The notes under the pieces were generated by a model. It searched no databases. It was given only the letters and a program-made list of their open reading frames with translations, and was not told the origin of the DNA. Of a DNA stretch of 64,000 nucleotides, positions 15,397 to 23,541 are shown piece by piece. How positions within the stretch are numbered: the first letter of the stretch is position 1; each line of letters begins with the position of its first letter. The DNA is from Actinomadura alba (lineage in GTDB: Bacteria; Actinomycetota; Actinomycetes; Streptosporangiales; Streptosporangiaceae): the NCBI RefSeq assembly GCF_014323705.1, contig NZ_JABVEC010000008.1:62001-126000 (forward strand), given 5' to 3'. The position numbers and the translations under genes were made by a program.

Positions 15397-17715
15397 CTAT
15401 TTGACGTAGGCGATGCCGTCGGTGATGACGTTGGGGCGTCCAGAGGTCCCCGCTACGACGATCTTGATGGTGTGCTTGCCGCTGGTGCTCCAGTTCTTGG
15501 TCCAGATGATCTGGCGGTAGGCCGAGGAAGCGGCCCGGCTGTCGATGAAGGCGGTCTTGACACCGTCGACGTACACGTAGAAGGCACCGGTGTTGGTCGC
15601 TCGCTTGATGATGAGACCGGCTGAGCGGCCGGTGAAGGTGTAACTGGCGGTGGCACCCTTGCCGGAGGCGTAGTACGCCCTGCTGCCGAGGTAGTAGCTG
15701 TAGGTCGTCGTCTTCCAGGTGCCGGTGCGTACCGAACTGGACTCGTGGAGGATTGCGGTCGTTCGGGTCGCCGCCGAGCTCGCGGTGTTCCCGGCCGCGT
15801 CGGCCGCGGTCAGCGACCATGCCATGGAGGTGTTCATCTTGGCGTAGGCCGACCACGAGGTCGTCGTCGGCGTGAAGGTCGCCGCGGAGGGCGAGGTGGC
15901 CTTGACCGTCTGCAGCAGCCGGTTGTCGGTGGCCTTCCAGCCGAGCCGGACCGGTGTCGAGCCCCCTGTGCTGACCGAGCCGGTACGAATCGTGAGACCG
16001 GCCGGAGTGGTGAAGACCGGCGCTGTCGCGTCGGCGACCACCGGGTATGCGGGCGATGACACCGTGGTGCCCTTGATGTTGGTTGCGCGCAGCACGATGC
16101 TGTGGGAACCCGCGGCCAGGGTCACCTTCGCCGTGGTCGCCGTTCCGGTCGGCCTGGCGACGACCGTGCCGTCGACGACCACCTCGTAGCCGGACACGGC
16201 GGCCGGCTTCCAGCTGAGGGTCACCGTTCCCTTGGTGTAGTAGGTGGTGCCCACCTTGGTCGAGCCGCTGATCCCGGTGACGGCGACGGACGTGGCGGGG
16301 GTGGCCCACTGCTTGGCCTCGGTGCGGACGGTGCCGAGCTTGTCGTAGATCATTCTGCCGGGGCATACGGTGGCGAAGCCGTCGCGGTGCCCGGAGACGG
16401 TGTTGAAGGTGACCGCGGTGCCGGCCTTGAATTTGCCGTTGTCGATGGGGGTGGTCATCACGACCTTGCCGGTCGGGTCCCCGCCATGCAGGCCGAGCTT
16501 CCACGCGGCGACCTTGGCGACCGCGCTCAAGATCGCCTGCGTGGGTGCGAGGCCCACAGCTCCCGGTTTCGCAAGCTCCGCCGTACTGCTGTAGTCGCCG
16601 AGGACGGCCACCCCGGAGGAACCGGTGTTGAAGCCATAGGTCTGCGCGCCGATCACCGGCTTGTCGGCGCCTCCGGCACGGCCTTCGAAGATGGTGCCGC
16701 ACTTGTCGACCAGGAAGTTGTAGCCGATGTCATTCCACCAGAGGCCTACTTCTTTGCCGTCTTTATCTAGGTAACCCACGTGGTAGAGCATGATCGACCG
16801 GATGATCTCGGCAGATTCACTACAGGTGTAGTCGTTCGTCTCTGCCGTGTGGTGGACGAACACCACCTTGGCCGACGGGGCGTACTCGGGGGGGTTCTTC
16901 ACCAGGGTCTCGTCCGCGCCCCACTGGGCGCGGCTGACGATGGCCGGGCGCGGCGCCGTGCTGGTGGGAGCGGTCGCGGTGGGCGAGGCGCTCGGCGACG
17001 CGGATGCAGAGGGTGATGCCGGCGGCTCCGCGCTCGGCGAGGCGGACTGCGTCGGCGAGGCCGAGTCGGTGGGCGCCGGGCTGGTCGTTTCCGTCGCCGT
17101 CGCGCTCGCCGACGGGTCCGGAGGGGTCGGGTCGGTGGTGCTGACCGCTCCGGCCAGCGTCATCTGATCCGGCTGGTCTCCGGCTGCCTGCGGCGCCGGC
17201 TCGCGCCGCTCACCGCCGGGATCGACCAACTCGACGCGCAATCCCTGGGGAAGGGCGCCGCTCTTTCCGGCCACGCGGACCTGGACCCCGTTCGATGGGC
17301 CCACCCACAGCGGTTCCGAGCCGCCGCGCATCGGGCGGTCGGCGTGCGCACCAGGATCAGGGGCGGCGTCGTTGTTGGCCCCGATGGGCCGCCACGGCGA
17401 CCATCTGCCGGCAGCCGCACTACGCGTACGGACCTGGACCGACCCGTCGAGGTCCGCACGGGCGTTGTCCCAGGTGACCCCGAGCAGACTGAACGGCTTC
17501 GTACGCGTGGGAGAGAGGCCCATGACCGGACGCTGCGCCGCCGTGTCCGACTCCGTGCTCGACATGGTGCGCAGCGCGAGCGTGTTCACCTGACCGGGAC
17601 TGCGCCGCGACTCGGGCGAGGCCCCCGGAGAGCCGCCGTCGACGAGCACGTAGACCGCGGCACCGGCCAAGACCAGCCCGGCGGTGGACAGCGCGACCAG
17701 CACACGCCGTTTCAT
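15397..17715 (-). CDS. Secreted N-acetylmuramoyl-L-alanine amidase (PGRP/amidase_2 type)
   Basis: Exported cell-wall hydrolase of 772 residues, cleaving the lactyl amide between MurNAc and the stem peptide. An N-terminal signal or anchor segment is MKRRVLVALSTAGLVLAGAA with a CGGAGAG site before the ATG. A Ser/Pro/Thr-rich linker (about residues 190-255) leads to the catalytic domain starting RAQWGADE, with zinc ligands in VFVHHTAE, the SGHRDG motif and TVCPG. C-terminal regions look like an Ig/FN3-type repeat (SWKPAAVSGYEVVVDGTVV) and a beta-rich carbohydrate-binding-like module. Longer than simple amidases because of these modules. Confidence 0.9.
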   Translation of the reverse strand: MKRRVLVALSTAGLVLAGAAVYVLVDGGSPGASPESRRSPGQVNTLALRTMSSTESDTAAQRPVMGLSPTRTKPFSLLGVTWDNARADLDGSVQVRTRSAAAGRWSPWRPIGANNDAAPDPGAHADRPMRGGSEPLWVGPSNGVQVRVAGKSGALPQGLRVELVDPGGERREPAPQAAGDQPDQMTLAGAVSTTDPTPPDPSASATATETTSPAPTDSASPTQSASPSAEPPASPSASASPSASPTATAPTSTAPRPAIVSRAQWGADETLVKNPPEYAPSAKVVFVHHTAETNDYTCSESAEIIRSIMLYHVGYLDKDGKEVGLWWNDIGYNFLVDKCGTIFEGRAGGADKPVIGAQTYGFNTGSSGVAVLGDYSSTAELAKPGAVGLAPTQAILSAVAKVAAWKLGLHGGDPTGKVVMTTPIDNGKFKAGTAVTFNTVSGHRDGFATVCPGRMIYDKLGTVRTEAKQWATPATSVAVTGISGSTKVGTTYYTKGTVTLSWKPAAVSGYEVVVDGTVVARPTGTATTAKVTLAAGSHSIVLRATNIKGTTVSSPAYPVVADATAPVFTTPAGLTIRTGSVSTGGSTPVRLGWKATDNRLLQTVKATSPSAATFTPTTTSWSAYAKMNTSMAWSLTAADAAGNTASSAATRTTAILHESSSVRTGTWKTTTYSYYLGSRAYYASGKGATASYTFTGRSAGLIIKRATNTGAFYVYVDGVKTAFIDSRAASSAYRQIIWTKNWSTSGKHTIKIVVAGTSGRPNVITDGIAYVK

Positions 17716-18029
17716 GACTCTCCGATCAACTGATGCGGCGCGGTACGACCGTGCCCGCCGAAGCCGGCCCTCCCGGGTGGACGGAGAGGGCGTGTTGCGA
17801 AAACAACTCCGAGTACTCCAGCGTCACGGCACTCGGTTTTGTCACATTAGCGGCAATCGTCACGTTGGGCACCGTTGGAATCTTCGGTCACGACTCCCCA
17901 CGATTCCCACGATCGTCGAGTAACGTCACCATGCGCATCGGTCGTAGTAACGATCACGGTTGGAATGCTGGAGCCATGGGAGGGGATCGCACATGATCGA
18001 GCCCATCCCGGCTCACCGGCGCCCGGTGG
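17716..18029. other. Divergent intergenic region, amidase / sigma factor
   Basis: About 314 bases without a supported gene. It must hold the promoters of the minus-strand amidase and the plus-strand sigma factor. Recurring gtaacg and cgatcacg words occur around 17920-17960, but I see no confident -35/-10 pair. Confidence 0.5.
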
Positions 18030-18635
18030 GTGATCGTGTTGTCTGAGCGACGCGACGCCGAACTCGACGCCGTCCTGCGCGCGGCGCTGAACGGCGACGA
18101 GCACGCCTTCCGGATCGTGTTCCGCGATCTCAATCCGCGACTCATCCACTACCTGCGCGCATTGGTGGGCGCCGACGCCGAGGACGTGGCCGCGGAGGCG
18201 TGGAGTTCGATCGCGAGAGACCATCGATCGTTTCGAGGGGACTACGACAAGTTCCGCGGCTGGGCATCCGCCATTGCGAGGAATCGCGCGATCGACTTCC
18301 TGCGTCATCGACGGCGCCGCTCCGAGGTGCCCGCACCCGTCGAGGACATGATCGCTCTGGCCGGTCACGACCGTGAAGCCCAGGAGGCGCTCGACCGGGT
18401 CGTCACGGGTGACGCCGTGGAAATGATCACGGCGTTGCCGCGTCCCATGGCCGAGGCCGTGCTCCTGCGCGTGGCCATGGGCATGGACTCGAAGCAGGCG
18501 GGACGAGTGCTCGGCAAGAGCCCTGGAGCGGTCCGCACCGCGGCCTATCGCGGCCTTCGTGAGCTGGCCGAACGCCTGAAGGCCGAATCGGATACGGCAG
18601 AGGCGGAGCGGCCCTCGGTGAAGGAGAAGAGATGA
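18030..18635 (+). CDS. ECF-type RNA polymerase sigma factor
   Basis: Protein of 201 residues. Sigma region 2 includes YDKFRGWASAIARNRAIDFLRHRRRR and region 4 includes LPRPMAEAVLLRVAMGMDSK, then QAGRVLGKSPGAVRTAAYRGL, so both DNA-binding regions are intact. It directs RNA polymerase to a small regulon, probably including its own operon. The start is GTG at 18030 (GTG 18036 and TTG 18039 are alternatives). The next gene overlaps its end by four bases (ATGA) and encodes a membrane protein that may act as anti-sigma factor. Confidence 0.9.
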   Translation: MIVLSERRDAELDAVLRAALNGDEHAFRIVFRDLNPRLIHYLRALVGADAEDVAAEAWSSIARDHRSFRGDYDKFRGWASAIARNRAIDFLRHRRRRSEVPAPVEDMIALAGHDREAQEALDRVVTGDAVEMITALPRPMAEAVLLRVAMGMDSKQAGRVLGKSPGAVRTAAYRGLRELAERLKAESDTAEAERPSVKEKR

Positions 18636-19861
18636 GCGTCCGCCGCCGTAAGACGGATCGCCCTGAGATCGATCGCCGCGAGGCCGAGCGACTGCTCCGC
18701 GACGCCGCGTCCGGATCCGTGACCGATCCCGACCCGCTCGTACGCCTGCTCGCCACCGCGGCGGTTCCCCCGCCCGAGGGTGGGCCCTCGACCGGTGAAG
18801 AGAACGCCCTGGCCGCGTTCCGGACGGCACGCCGGACGCCGGCGGGCGCGATGGATCCGGTCAAGCCCGGACTCGCGCGGCTGCTCACCGTCAAGGGCGC
18901 CGCCGCCGTCTTCATGGCCACCACCATCGGCGGGGTGGCGCTGGCCGCCGGCACCGGACACCTACCGGACCGGCGACCGCATTCCCACCGTTCCCCGGTC
19001 ACACCGGGTGAGACGCGGCCGGCCGGCACGCCGTCGAAGAGCACCGGCCCCACCACGGCGGCCACGCGACCCGCCCCGCCGCCGAGGCCGGTCGGTCTGT
19101 GCCGCGCGTACGAACTGAGCAGGCGCGGCGGCGAACGCGGCAAGGCGCTGAACGGCCCGGCGCTCGCCACCCTGACGAGGGCGGCGGGAGGCGAGAACAA
19201 GGTCGTCGGCTACTGCGCGAGACTGCTGCGGACCAAGCGTGGCGAAGGACCCGACGCGACACCGAAAGGCCAGGTCAGCAGGTCCCCGGCGAAACCGGAT
19301 CCCCAGAAAGGGCGCTCCACCGGCAGGCCGGCGCACTCTCAGCATGACGATGCGGCGCCCGCCGGCTCAGCCCTGAGCGCAGACGCACTTGACAGCGTCC
19401 ATAAGGTCGGCGATGCGAAGGGCCGGTCGTCTGACCAGGCCTTGTTCATCACGCTGAGGATTCATCTTGCGCAACTCGACCTGGCGCGTCGCGATACTGC
19501 TCGCCGCGCTGACGCCGGCCGCCGCCTGCGGCATCATCGAGGACCGCCGCCCCACGGCGGCCCGCTCCACTCCGCCACCTCCCCCACCGACTCCGGCGGT
19601 GACGCAGGCCGAGGCGAAGCGGGCGCTCGCCCTGTACGCGGCCCGCGTGAACAACGCGAACCGGCGGCTCTCCCCCAAGCTTGCCGCCCTCGCGGCGACC
19701 GGCTCGACCCTGCAGTTGCAGACCTCGAAGTACAAGATCTTCAAGGCGAACCGGTTGACGATCTCTCCGTACAAGTACGGCTCGGCGCTGGTCGCCGCAC
19801 CGAAGTTCAGCGAGCACCCCCGGTGGTTCTTCGCCGCGCTCACCGACCGAGGGGGCAGTAA
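18632..19861 (+). CDS. Membrane protein following the sigma factor (possible anti-sigma), 3' end doubtful
   Basis: The N-terminal region (about 85 residues, Asp/Arg-rich, no clear zinc motif) precedes one transmembrane segment (AAVFMATTIGGVALAAG) and an extracytoplasmic Pro/Arg-rich part. Position and topology suit an anti-sigma factor, but no ZAS or RskA motif is visible. The open frame runs to 19861 and overlaps the lipoprotein gene at 19467 by 395 bases, which is implausible. Codon bias weakens after about 19340 and a stop (TGA 19345-19347) exists in a neighbouring frame. The real gene therefore probably ends near 19347 or has a frameshift. Confidence 0.6.
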   Translation: MSVRRRKTDRPEIDRREAERLLRDAASGSVTDPDPLVRLLATAAVPPPEGGPSTGEENALAAFRTARRTPAGAMDPVKPGLARLLTVKGAAAVFMATTIGGVALAAGTGHLPDRRPHSHRSPVTPGETRPAGTPSKSTGPTTAATRPAPPPRPVGLCRAYELSRRGGERGKALNGPALATLTRAAGGENKVVGYCARLLRTKRGEGPDATPKGQVSRSPAKPDPQKGRSTGRPAHSQHDDAAPAGSALSADALDSVHKVGDAKGRSSDQALFITLRIHLAQLDLARRDTARRADAGRRLRHHRGPPPHGGPLHSATSPTDSGGDAGRGEAGARPVRGPREQREPAALPQACRPRGDRLDPAVADLEVQDLQGEPVDDLSVQVRLGAGRRTEVQRAPPVVLRRAHRPRGQ

Positions 19862-20489
19862 GCCGCTCAGGGACATCATCGTCCTCACGCAGGATCAGCC
19901 GGGTGCGCCGTGGCGAGCCGCCTACACTCCGCTGACGACGTCCCCCGCCACCGGCCCGCTCGCGGCGGGTGTGGACGTCGCCGACTTTCCCGACGTCGCT
20001 CCGCAGGACGACGCCTCACTGGTCCTGCCGCCGGCCCGGCTCTCGGGCGCTCTGGCCGATGTGCTGAACCGCGGGCCGCGCAGCGTCGACTACCGCTCAC
20101 TCACCCTCGCGCCCTGGATCAAGACGAAGTACCGGAACCTCCGCGAGGACAAGACGGCCTTCCAGAGCAACGGCTGGACCGGCACCGCCGCCTACTCGAG
20201 TACGACGATGCCCACGTACGCCGTCCGCACCACATCGGGGGGCGCGCTCGTCTGGTCGGCCGTCGAGTTGAAGGAGACCTTCCGCCACACCCGCAGGGGT
20301 AACGGCATCACCTGGGAGCACAGTGAGTGGGGCGATCTGCTGCGGCCCTTCACCGGCGTTTCCACGGTGCAGAAGTCCCTCAACACCTTGGAGCGTGTCG
20401 AGGTTCTCGCCTATGTGCCGCCCAAGGGCAAGGGACGGATCCGATTTCTGGCGAACCGCTGGGCGCCCATCTCGATCCAGGGCCGCTGA
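19467..20489 (+). CDS. Putative lipoprotein of the sigma-factor locus
   Basis: Exported protein of 340 residues. It begins MRNSTWRVAILLAALTPAAACG, a short basic stretch and hydrophobic core ending at Cys with a weak lipobox (AAAC). A Pro-rich spacer follows, then a globular domain with two halves (around KYKIFKANRLTISPYKYGSA and AYSSTTMPTYAVRTTSGGA). I recognise no enzyme signature. The start is TTG at 19467, preceded by GAGGA. Related proteins of unknown function occur next to ECF sigma genes in actinobacteria, so it could be a cell-surface output of the regulon; that is an inference. Confidence 0.75.
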   Translation: MRNSTWRVAILLAALTPAAACGIIEDRRPTAARSTPPPPPPTPAVTQAEAKRALALYAARVNNANRRLSPKLAALAATGSTLQLQTSKYKIFKANRLTISPYKYGSALVAAPKFSEHPRWFFAALTDRGGSKPLRDIIVLTQDQPGAPWRAAYTPLTTSPATGPLAAGVDVADFPDVAPQDDASLVLPPARLSGALADVLNRGPRSVDYRSLTLAPWIKTKYRNLREDKTAFQSNGWTGTAAYSSTTMPTYAVRTTSGGALVWSAVELKETFRHTRRGNGITWEHSEWGDLLRPFTGVSTVQKSLNTLERVEVLAYVPPKGKGRIRFLANRWAPISIQGR

Positions 20490-20580
20490 GGCACGCGTCC
20501 GCCGAATCCCCACGAGTGCGCATCGGTGGTCACCCGGAACTGAATGCGATCGTGAAATGGCGTGTCGGTAGGCTGCCGGC

Positions 20581-21147
20581 ATGCGCGGAGGCCGGGCTGC
20601 ATCAACGCAGTCGATCCAGATCACGATATTGCCCACCAGCGCGGACACCGACCTGAACCTGCTGGACCGGATCACCGAGCTGGTCAACGAGGTCTACGCG
20701 GTGGCCGAGGCCGGATTGTGGGCGGACGGAGCCGCACGTACGACGGTGGACGAGGTCGCCGACCTGATCCGGGCCGGACAGATCGCGGTGGCCCGCCTGG
20801 ACGGCCGGATCGTCGGCTGTGTGCGCGTTCAGCGCCTTGACCGGGACAAGGGCGAATTCGGAATGCTCGCCGCCGACCCCGGCCACCGCGGTGTCGGTAT
20901 CGGCCGGGAACTGGTCCACTTCGCCGAGGAAAGGAGCCGGAAAGACGGGCTCATCACCATGCAACTCGAACTGCTGGTACCCCGGAATTGGACCCATCCG
21001 TCGAAAGAATTCCTGGCCGGCTGGTACAGCCGTATCGGTTATCGGCTGGTGCGCACCGGAACAATCGACGAAACCTATCCGGCGTTGGCTCCGCTGCTGG
21101 CGACGCCTTGCGACTTCACGATTTACCATAAAGACCTGAATGGCTGA
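20581..21147 (+). CDS. GNAT-family N-acetyltransferase
   Basis: Protein of 188 residues with the acetyl-CoA binding motif A pattern HRGVGIGRELVHFAE preceded by the strand EFGMLAADP, and a C-terminal GWYSRIGYRLV motif typical of GNAT folds. It would transfer an acetyl group from acetyl-CoA to an amine on an unknown substrate in the cytoplasm. It is monocistronic in this window. The start ATG at 20581 is chosen because it precedes the first predicted strand. Confidence 0.85.
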   Translation: MRGGRAASTQSIQITILPTSADTDLNLLDRITELVNEVYAVAEAGLWADGAARTTVDEVADLIRAGQIAVARLDGRIVGCVRVQRLDRDKGEFGMLAADPGHRGVGIGRELVHFAEERSRKDGLITMQLELLVPRNWTHPSKEFLAGWYSRIGYRLVRTGTIDETYPALAPLLATPCDFTIYHKDLNG

Positions 21148-21304
21148 ACGCTGCCACATCGGGATGTCACGCGGGACGACCGGGCGGTGACCGGGGACGG
21201 CGCGCGTGCCGACGCATGAGGTACGCCAGGACGGCCGCGCCTGCGATCAGCGGGAGAGCCGGTGAGCCAGGTGGGCATCAGGCAGCGCGATACAGACAGG
21301 CCTT

Positions 21305-22174
21305 TCATGTCCGTGGCCGCACGACCGCCACGGGGCAGTGCGCGTGGTGGACGACTCCGTGCGCCACTGAACCGAGGTGTACGAGGCCGAGACGGGAGCG
21401 GCCGTGGGAACCGATCACAAGCAGGTCGGCGTGTTCGGAGGCGTCGACGAGAGCGGATGCGGGATGGCCGCGTACCGCTTTCTCGATGACCTCGACGTCC
21501 AGATATCGTTTGCGCCATGGTTCGAGTGTCTTTGTGAGGCTCCGCTGCGCGCTGCGTTCGATCGCCGTTTCATCGATCACGTAGTCGCCTGCGACCAGCG
21601 GTGTGGGTAAGTCCCACGCATAGACGATCGTCAGCCGGCCGGACCGTGTGCCGGCCGCGTCGAAAGCGTATTCCAGCGTCTCGACGGATACCTCGGGCAG
21701 ATCGACGCCGACGGTGACGTCGCCGCCGGCCGCCGTATGGTCACCACGTACGATGACCACGGGTCCATGAGCGTGTCCGGCGACCCGCAGGCCCGTGGAG
21801 CCCAGCAGCAGGCTGGTGAATCCGCCCAGCCCCCGGTGGCCGAGCACGATCTCGAACGCGCGCCTGGACTGGTCACACAGCCCCGCCCCGCTCCCCTTCT
21901 CGATGAGCTCTGTCGTCACCTCTACCTCCGGCCGGCGTTCATGGGCCACGGTTTTGGCCTGCGCAAGGATCCTTAACCCCGCCTCGGTGAGGGACTCGCG
22001 CATCCCCGGCGGTGTGCCCAGTGGAGTGTCGAATACCCACTGTTCAATGGCGTGGACGATGCGCAATGGGCGCCGGCGACGGGCGGCGTCGTCCGCAGCC
22101 CACGCGACCGCCCGTTCGGCAGGCGCCGACCCGTCCGTGCCGACGACGATGGGAGCCGCGCTCGGATCTGACAT
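21305..22174 (-). CDS. Universal stress protein with two UspA domains
   Basis: Protein of 289 residues made of two tandem UspA folds. The first starts IVVGTDGSAPAERAVAWA and carries the ATP-binding G-x2-G-x9-G-S pattern as GHRGLGGFTSLLLGS; the second carries GSHGRSRLGLVHLGS. Both nucleotide motifs are intact, so ATP binding is expected. Such proteins respond to redox, hypoxia or starvation. It is divergent from the kinase-like gene that follows; in actinobacteria usp and APH/ATPase genes often share dormancy-type loci, but no DosR-type box was identified here. Confidence 0.9.
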   Translation of the reverse strand: MSDPSAAPIVVGTDGSAPAERAVAWAADDAARRRRPLRIVHAIEQWVFDTPLGTPPGMRESLTEAGLRILAQAKTVAHERRPEVEVTTELIEKGSGAGLCDQSRRAFEIVLGHRGLGGFTSLLLGSTGLRVAGHAHGPVVIVRGDHTAAGGDVTVGVDLPEVSVETLEYAFDAAGTRSGRLTIVYAWDLPTPLVAGDYVIDETAIERSAQRSLTKTLEPWRKRYLDVEVIEKAVRGHPASALVDASEHADLLVIGSHGRSRLGLVHLGSVAHGVVHHAHCPVAVVRPRT

Positions 22175-22339
22175 GCTCTTCCTCCTTGTGTGACGTCGGC
22201 AGAGCCACTAGCGAAGGCCGATGCCATGGACCCGAGGTCGGTCATAGGACGAGCCTGGCCCGGAGGTTTCGGGCTGTCTGCTGGGCAAGGTCACCGGAAG
22301 ACGGGACTTTCGGCCCGTATCCGGCTGCCATCGGACCCG

Positions 22340-23209
22340 ATGCGCCGGCCCTCTGCGTTGCCGTGCGCACCGCCGCCGACGCGCTGTATGGACGAGCAGG
22401 CGGCCAGCGTCGCCGAGACGCACGCCGGGCTGGTCTTCTTCGTCGGAGACCGGGCGTACAAGCTGAAAAAGCCGGTGAACCTCGGCTTCCTCGACTTCTC
22501 CACCAGGGAGCGGTACTACGTCGCCTACCGGGCGTTCGTCCGCGTGAAAGTGGCCTGTCTGCGCTGGGAGCAGGGCGACACCGCGGCGGCGACCGAGGCC
22601 GGCCGGTACGCGGAGATCGCGCTGCGGCACCTCAACGCCGGCGCGGTGAGCCTCGTCCTCGTCGGTGGCCTGCCCGGTACCGGCAAGAGCGCGCTGAGCG
22701 AGGCTCTCGGCGACCGCCTTGGGTTCACGGTCCTGAGCAGCGACCGGGTGCGCAAGGAGCTCGCCGAGTTGCCCCCCGGCGTCGCCGCCGCCGCCCCCTA
22801 CAGCACCGGAATCTACGACGACTCCTGGACCAAGCGGACCTACGCCGAGCTGCTCCGCCGCACCGAGCGGCTGCTGTCCTACGGCGAATCAGTGATCATC
22901 GACGCGTCGTGGACATCCGCCCGCTATCGGGCGGACGCTGCCAGGATCGCCGCCCACTCCGATCTGGTCTCTCTGATCTGCCGGACTCCCCTGGCTCACG
23001 AACGGCTGCGCACCCGCACGAGGGGCGTCTCCGACGCCGACCCGATGATCGCCGCCCGCATGGCCGAGGACGCCGATCCATGGCCGGACGCCATCGGAAT
23101 CGACACCACCGGCCCGATCGATGACACGATCGAGCACGCCCTCAGCGCCGTCCGGCCGCACGGCGCCGACCACCCCTGGCGACGCAACCCACGGCTCTCC
23201 CCGGACTGA
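22340..23209 (+). CDS. Bifunctional APH-like/ATPase protein with internal deletion
   Basis: About 289 residues. The N-terminus (ETHAGLVFFVGDRAYKLKKP, then VNLGFLDFSTRE) matches the start of actinobacterial proteins that fuse an aminoglycoside-phosphotransferase-like domain to a P-loop kinase of about 500 residues in all. Directly after STRER the sequence jumps to YYVAYRAFVRVKVACLRWEQGD, which in full-length relatives lies some 200 residues later; the catalytic centre of the APH-like domain is missing. The C-terminal kinase part is intact: P-loop GLPGTGKS, DASWTSARYR and RTRTRG. Start is uncertain among 22190, 22340 and 22388; 22340 gives a usual N-terminal length. Confidence 0.75.
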   Translation: MRRPSALPCAPPPTRCMDEQAASVAETHAGLVFFVGDRAYKLKKPVNLGFLDFSTRERYYVAYRAFVRVKVACLRWEQGDTAAATEAGRYAEIALRHLNAGAVSLVLVGGLPGTGKSALSEALGDRLGFTVLSSDRVRKELAELPPGVAAAAPYSTGIYDDSWTKRTYAELLRRTERLLSYGESVIIDASWTSARYRADAARIAAHSDLVSLICRTPLAHERLRTRTRGVSDADPMIAARMAEDADPWPDAIGIDTTGPIDDTIEHALSAVRPHGADHPWRRNPRLSPD

Positions 23210-23418
23210 ACGCACACCTCCCGCACCGGCCACCGCCTCTGGGAGTGCACGGCTATCTGGCGAATGCTCGGCGAGCCTGGCCGGAGGCGCGGCGACCGGA
23301 AGCGGCCTGCCGGCCGAAAGCGGTCACCGCTGAGATACGAATGGTCACCGAGCCGAGCCATTTCGCCGGGCCGGGAAATTAGCATGAGTCACCGGGGCTC
23401 CCAAAGGACTGATCGAGT

Positions 23419-23541
23419 ATGCGGCTTGTGCACGGTGCTGGAACCGGGACCGTACCCCCCATCGTCGACAGTGCCCGCGCCGCCGCCACCGGGCGGGTCC
23501 GGCGGGCGACGCCGCGACCGGCCGACCGGCCACGCGGATGA
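23419..23541 (+). CDS. Short upstream frame coupled to the hydrolase-like gene
   Basis: A 40-residue frame begins MRLVHGAGTGTVPPIVDSAR with an AAAGGAC site upstream, and ends in a TGA that overlaps the ATG of the next gene (ATGA). The overlap suggests translational coupling, either as a leader frame or because the two frames were once one gene before a frameshift. The C-terminal half is Arg/Pro-rich and not domain-like. The preceding 23210-23418 shows no gene. Confidence 0.35.
   Translation: MRLVHGAGTGTVPPIVDSARAAATGRVRRATPRPADRPRG

Noticed and set aside
17733..17996. 87-codon frame between amidase and sigma factor genes
   Set aside because: No ribosome site or conserved-looking sequence; it lies in the divergent promoter region.
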